NCBI GenBank assembly: GCA_025765595.1
Contig: JAIVFH010000664.1
Location: 1 to 10,888, forward strand
Length of the DNA stretch: 10,888 nucleotides
DNA from: Obelidium mucronatum
Lineage: Eukaryota > Chytridiomycota > Chytridiomycetes > Chytridiales > Chytriomycetaceae
Direction of reading: 5' to 3'
Position 1 is the stretch's first letter. Each line of letters begins with the position of its first letter. The notes under the pieces were generated by a model. It saw only the letters and a program-made list of their open reading frames with translations, was not told the origin of the DNA and made no database searches. Of the stretch, positions 7,795 through 10,888 are shown piece after piece. The position numbers and the translations under genes are program-made.

Positions 7795-8066
7795 GCGGTC
7801 TTTTCACCAATGTAATACCAACTAACACACAAATTATGGAAGCTCCAAACCAACAAGGACAAAACAAGAAGCAGCTCCAGGCCAGGCAATAATAATGCCA
7901 AGTAAGCAGCACCAATTGCAGTCTTACGATGAGAATCTGTCGGCAGTGCTGTTGGCATTGCTGTTTGGTTTGTTTCGCATTTTCTGTTCAGGCCTCTTTA
8001 AATTTTCTGGCAATCAAAATAAAACACCCCCTAGAAAGAAATGTTTGCCCCCAGGTATTGAAATCC
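7795..8066 (-). repeat. 650-bp repeat, copy 5, inverted, part left of the MITE
   Basis: The reverse complement is colinear with the first half of copies 1-4. Anchors are AACTAACACACAAATTATGGAAGCTCC (7822-7848 region), GTAAGCAGCACC, GAATCTGTCGGCAGTGCT, TTTTCTGGCAATCAAAATAAAA and ACACCCCCTAGAAAGAAAT. Similarity is diverged but continuous. The inverted copy faces copy 4, with only a short unassigned gap between (7778-7794). Confidence 0.75.
8059..8066. repeat. 8-bp target-site duplication TGAAATCC, left copy
   Basis: TGAAATCC is repeated exactly at 8598-8605, bracketing the MITE. Eight-base duplications are characteristic of hAT transposons. Confidence 0.75.
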
Positions 8067-8597
8067 CAGCCCGGGGTCCGAGCGGCACGCGCGATTCGGG
8101 GTCCGATTAGGGCCCGACTAGGAGTCCGACTAGGAGTCCGAATCGGACCTGAATAGGAGCTGGGCCGATTAGGAGCCCAATAGGGCGCTATTAGGGGTCC
8201 TAGTGGCGCTCCTAATCGCAAATGCGCCAATCGGACCTGACCTTAAAGCATTCGCCACCTCTTAAAAGGAGTTCTAATAGCTTTATTTTAAAAGTTTTTC
8301 AGTAGTTTAGGTAATTTTTCTCATTTGATGCTATGTCCTCTTCGGAAGTCCGACGAGGAGAAAGAAAACCCCTCAAAATAAAAGGAAAAAGCAGAAATCT
8401 CCTACTGGAAACAGGTTAGGAGTACGCTAGGGGGAGAATAGGAGCGCAAATTGGCCTAACCGCCATTCCGAGTCGCGCCCGATTCGGGATTGCTCCTAGT
8501 CGGTCCCTATTAGGGCCCTAGTCGGACTCCGAATTGATTTCCGACTAGGAGTCCGAATCGGGGTCCGAATCGGGAGTGCCGCTCGCTATAGTACGTG
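8067..8597. mobile_element. Non-autonomous hAT-like MITE, 531 bp
   Basis: The element starts CAGCCCGGGG and ends ACGTG. It is bracketed by the 8-bp direct repeat TGAAATCC. Its two ends, read inward, are the same 22 bp long up to a shared CGAGCGGCAC (8079-8088, and reverse complement at 8576-8585). Each arm then reads GATTCGG, three bases, CCGATT. The outermost bases agree only at CA, so the termini are degenerate. No transposase is encoded. Both arms are packed with variants of CCGACTAGGAGTCC and CCGAATCGG on both strands, while the centre (about 8230-8420) is AT-richer and unique. It interrupts inverted copy 5, and the uninterrupted sequence exists in copy 1 around 5216-5233. Confidence 0.72.
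8116..8139 (+). repeat. Subterminal 12-mer GACTAGGAGTCC, two tandem units
   Basis: Two perfect head-to-tail copies occur here, a third at 8543-8554, and inverted variants such as CTCCTAGTCGG lie near 8491-8501. In hAT elements repeated subterminal motifs are transposase-binding sites; that role is inferred here. Confidence 0.7.
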
Positions 8598-8605
8598 TGA
8601 AATCC
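8598..8605. repeat. 8-bp target-site duplication TGAAATCC, right copy
   Basis: This is an exact match to 8059-8066. Joining sequence left of the MITE to 8606 recreates the ATTGAAATCC-TATAAAG stretch, which parallels the other repeat copies. Confidence 0.75.
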
Positions 8606-8665
8606 TATAAAGACAAAATTGATTTGCAACTGGCACTGCAATAAGTGACTGAGCAAATGACTAGT
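8606..8665 (-). repeat. 650-bp repeat, copy 5, inverted, part right of the MITE
   Basis: TTGCAACTGGCACTGC and AAGTGACTGAGC match the reverse complement of the unit start (GCTCAGTCACTT and GCAGTGCAGGTTGCAA). This completes the inverted copy on the far side of the MITE. The match fades after CTAGT. Confidence 0.7.
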
Positions 8666-8856
8666 ATGAAAGGTGCATATGGTCTTGTTTATTATCTTGT
8701 GTTCTGTTCTCATTCTTACCACCGCTTTGTCAAACTTACCACCGCTCTTGGTTGGAATCAGGTTCTTGTCGTTTGTGGTTGACAGGTTCCACTTTCACAT
8801 GCACAGGGATGACAATTGTACAGAGCATTGCAATCCATTGAAATTCCAATTGGGGA
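8666..8856. other. Unassigned spacer
   Basis: No gene or element was recognised. It contains the 12-mer CTTACCACCGCT twice (8715-8726 and 8735-8746). An open frame crossing this stretch on the + strand (8673-9050) changes composition midway and resembles nothing recognisable. Confidence 0.4.
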
Positions 8857-9021
8857 AGCGAGCCGGACATCGCAAGTCGCGATACCAGTCGCGTCACGAG
8901 CCGCTCATGGGCCGCTTGCGACAACCTTCCCTTTCCATTTGTCCCGACGTCAATTCCTTGAATTTTGGTGTCCCCATAGCAAGCCGGACCTTGCGAGCCG
9001 CTAAAGAAGGCCGCTTGCGAC
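8857..9021 (+). repeat. Two diverged GC-rich direct repeats (8857-8922 and 8978-9021)
   Basis: Both start AGC(G/A)AGCCGGAC and end GGCCGCTTGCGAC, and both contain GAGCCGCT. The first copy carries about 22 extra bases rich in GTCGCG. The copies are 121 bp apart and much richer in GC than their surroundings. They may be subterminal arms of another small transposon, but no target duplication was found. Confidence 0.55.
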
Positions 9022-9050
9022 CTGTGGGCGACCCGAGTGCGAGTTGCTAA

Positions 9051-9121
9051 CCAGTGGAAAGCCAGCCGCGTCGCAGTTAGTTCACAGGCCGCAAGCCAGT
9101 TGACCGCCAGTGGAGAGCCAG
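9051..9121 (+). repeat. Short direct repeat CCAGTGG(A)AAGCCAG, 56-bp period
   Basis: CCAGTGGAAAGCCAG (9051-9065) recurs as CCAGTGGAGAGCCAG (9107-9121). AGCCAG also occurs between and after them. This is a small local duplication of unknown meaning. Confidence 0.55.
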
Positions 9122-9407
9122 TTGAAAGCTAGTCCTTACTTTATTTCGAAAAAGGTAAGAAACAATGACCAGATGAATTAATATTCCAGCAAATTGGAGC
9201 AGCACCAGGTCTTACTGGGACAACAGCACAAAAAGCAGAAGCCAAGTGGTGCTTGATCAAACCGCTCACCTTATTTGCTTCCACTAGCCTGTCCAAGCGG
9301 ATTTCATTATGTGGTGTCTTGCAGACTTGAGAAACACAGACATTCAGCGCAGAATTTCAACAAAGAAAAGAGATATTAGAAACAAAAGCAAAGACAGAAT
9401 GGAAGCA
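9122..9407. other. Unassigned spacer before the satellite array
   Basis: No recognised gene. Two short open frames occur (9169-9330 and 9288-9446). The second has an ATG at 9309 and runs into the first repeat unit, where GTGAGTAA follows. A strong splice-donor-like AAAG|GTAAGA lies at 9151-9160. These could be exon remnants, but none matches a family known to me. Confidence 0.3.
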
Positions 9408-10888
9408 GATGATACAACTCTGTCCAGACCACTTTACTCGTGGTGAGTAAAGCCACTTGCAGCCTGCTGCATCCCAGTCTAAGCTCTGAAAATGCACCAG
9501 TGCATTCAAATAGATGCAGAGCAGAGGATCAGTGGCAAGGATGCGTGGTCTATCCTCTTGTGGTCAAGTGGGCAGCACAGCCACTGCGGGAGGGGGCACT
9601 CACTGGATCACAGAGCTACAGAGCTGAAACTTGCTCCCAAGCAGAATGCATACCAATGCAGCATGCTCCTGCAATTGCAGAGCTTAGCTGATGATGCAAC
9701 TCTGTCCAGACCACTTTACCTCGTGGTGAGTAAAGCCACTTGCAGCCTGCTGCATCCCAGTCTAAGCTCTGAAAATGCACCAATGCATTCAAATAGATGC
9801 AGAGCAGAGGATCAGTGGCAAGGATGCGTGGTCTATCCTCTTGTGGTCAAGTGGGCAGCACAGCCACCACCAACACTGCGGGAGGGGGCACTCACATGGA
9901 TCACAGAGCTGCAGAGCTGAAACTTGCTCCCAAGCAGAATGCATACCAATGCAGCATGCTCCTGCAATTGCAGAGCTTAGCTGATGATGCAACTCTGTCC
10001 AGACCACTTTACTCGTGGTGAGTAAAGCCACTTACAGCCTGCTGCATCCCAAGTCTAAGCTCTGAAAATGCACCAGTGCATTCAAATAGATGCAGAGCAG
10101 AGGATCAGTGGCAAGGATGCGTGGTCTATCCTCTTGTGGTCAAGTGGGCAGCACAGCCACCACCAACACTGCGGGAGGGGGCACTCACTGGATCACAGAG
10201 CTGCAGAGCTGAAAACTTGCTCCCAAGCAGAATGCATACCAATGCAGCATGCTCCTGCAATTGCAGAGCTTAGCTGATGATGCAACTCTGTCCAGACCAC
10301 TTTACTCGTGGTGAGTAAAGCCACTTACAGCCTGCTGCATCCCAGTCTAAGCGCTGAAAATGCACCAGTGCATTCAAATAGATGCAGAGCAGAGGATCAG
10401 TGGCAAGGATGCGTGGTCTATCCTCTTGTGGTCAAGTGGGCAGCACAGCCACCACCAACACTGCGGGAGGGGGCACTCACTGGATCACAGAGCTGCAGAG
10501 CTGAAACTTGCTCCCAAGCAGAATGCATACCAATGCAGCATGCTCCTGCAATTGCAGAGCTTAGCTGATGATGCAACTCTGTCCAGACCACTTTACCTCG
10601 TGGTGAGTAAAGCCACTTGCAGCCTGCTGCATCCCAGTCTAAGCTCTGAAAATGCACCAATGCATTCAAATAGATGCAGAGCAGAGGATCAGTGGCAAGG
10701 ATGCGTGGTCTATCCTCTTGTGGTCAAGTGGGCAGCACAGCCACCACCAACACTGCGGGAGGGGGCACTCACTGGATCACAGAGCTACAGAGCTGAAACT
10801 TGCTCCCAAGCAGAATGCATACCAATGCAGCATGCTCCTGCAATTGCAGAGCTTAGCTGATGATGCAACTCTGTCCAGACCACTTTAC
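9408..10888 (+). repeat. Tandem satellite array, about 292-bp unit, five full units plus start of a sixth
   Basis: Units start at GATGATGCAACTCTG (first unit GATGATACAACTCTG): 9408, 9690, 9983, 10276, 10567 and a partial one from 10859 to the window edge. Lengths are 282, 293, 293, 291 and 292. Unit 1 lacks a 9-bp CCACCAACA-type insertion present in the rest. Units 2 and 5 share private variants (TACCTCG, CACCAATGC); units 3 and 4 share CCACTTACAG; units 1 and 5 share GAGCTACAG. The array therefore grew by copying blocks, not just single units. Identity is high, so it is young or homogenised. Several long open frames cross the array but shift frame from unit to unit because unit lengths are not all multiples of three. 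No primary gene function is implied. Confidence 0.93.
9483..9551 (+). pseudogene. Possible protein-kinase C-lobe fragment inside the satellite unit
   Basis: From GCT at 9483 the frame reads A-L-K-M-H-Q-C-I-Q-I-D-A-E-Q-R-I-S-G-K-D-A. The spacing Cys-x-x-x-Asp-x-x-x-Arg-Ile-Ser-x-x-x-Ala resembles the end of the eukaryotic protein kinase domain (subdomain XI), where a conserved Arg follows a D-P-x-x-R-x-S pattern; the Pro is Ala here. Upstream, in-frame TAA at 9480-9482 blocks extension unless an intron ends just before, and CATCCCAG and TCTAAG lie there. The same segment recurs in all units. It is short, so chance similarity is a serious alternative. Confidence 0.22.

Noticed and set aside
8941..8970. 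CGTCAATTCCTT at 8948-8959 resembles the reverse complement of a universal small-subunit rRNA site.
   Set aside because: Similarity does not extend convincingly on either side, so an rRNA fragment is not supported.
8673..9050. 125-codon open frame on the + strand.
   Set aside because: It spans the plain spacer and the GC-rich direct repeats, changes composition midway and shows no family motif.
9288..9446. Open frame with ATG at 9309 running into the first satellite unit and ending near a splice-donor-like GTGAGTAA.
   Set aside because: It is only about 45 residues with no recognised motif. It might be an exon remnant, but that is not supported enough to call.
9440..10860. Long open frames (up to 166 codons) across the satellite.
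   Set aside because: Two frames alternate from unit to unit and the proteins are mere translations of the repeat. There is no evidence of a gene.
9408..10888. Possible CRISPR array.
   Set aside because: The repeats are about 292 bp, contiguous and without spacers. The context is eukaryotic transposon DNA.

Overview
This is a gene-poor, transposon-dense stretch of a eukaryotic nuclear genome. It contains no bacterial-style operon and no intact host gene. The signs are nested LTR retrotransposon debris of both the Ty1/copia and Ty3/gypsy orders, a solo LTR, a hAT-like MITE and two kinds of tandem repeat. The host cannot be named from the sequence; a protist, alga, oomycete or plant are all compatible.

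Positions 1-4803 hold three nested layers, all read on the + strand. The outermost is a Ty3/gypsy-like pol. Its RNase H is cut at 2496/2497, and it continues through an ExoIII/APE-type endonuclease (EEP) domain and then an HHCC zinc finger, integrase core and GPY/F module (2497-4803). Finding an EEP domain between RNase H and integrase is the most unusual feature of the window. A decayed copia element (1-2496) sits inside the RNase H. It has integrase, a post-integrase region and a Ser/Pro/Glu-rich linker, no reverse transcriptase, then a polypurine tract and a 251-bp 3' LTR. Inside the copia integrase lies an 825-bp solo LTR (257-1081) flanked by a 5-bp target duplication.

Positions 5152-8665 are built from an unrecognised repeat of about 650 bp. 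There are four head-to-tail copies, the middle two almost identical, then a fifth diverged copy in inverted orientation. A 531-bp hAT-like MITE (8067-8597), with an 8-bp target duplication, terminal inverted repeats and dense subterminal motifs, has split the fifth copy. The other copies of the repeat serve as paralogous empty sites.

Positions 8666-9407 are mostly unassigned and include small GC-rich direct repeats. From 9408 to the window edge there is a tandem array with a unit of about 292 bp (five full units and the start of a sixth). Each unit carries a short kinase-like coding motif and splice-donor-like sequence, so the satellite may derive from a gene fragment.

All pol genes are broken by frameshifts, deletions or lost catalytic residues. 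The window reads as a layered fossil record, not a working gene set.
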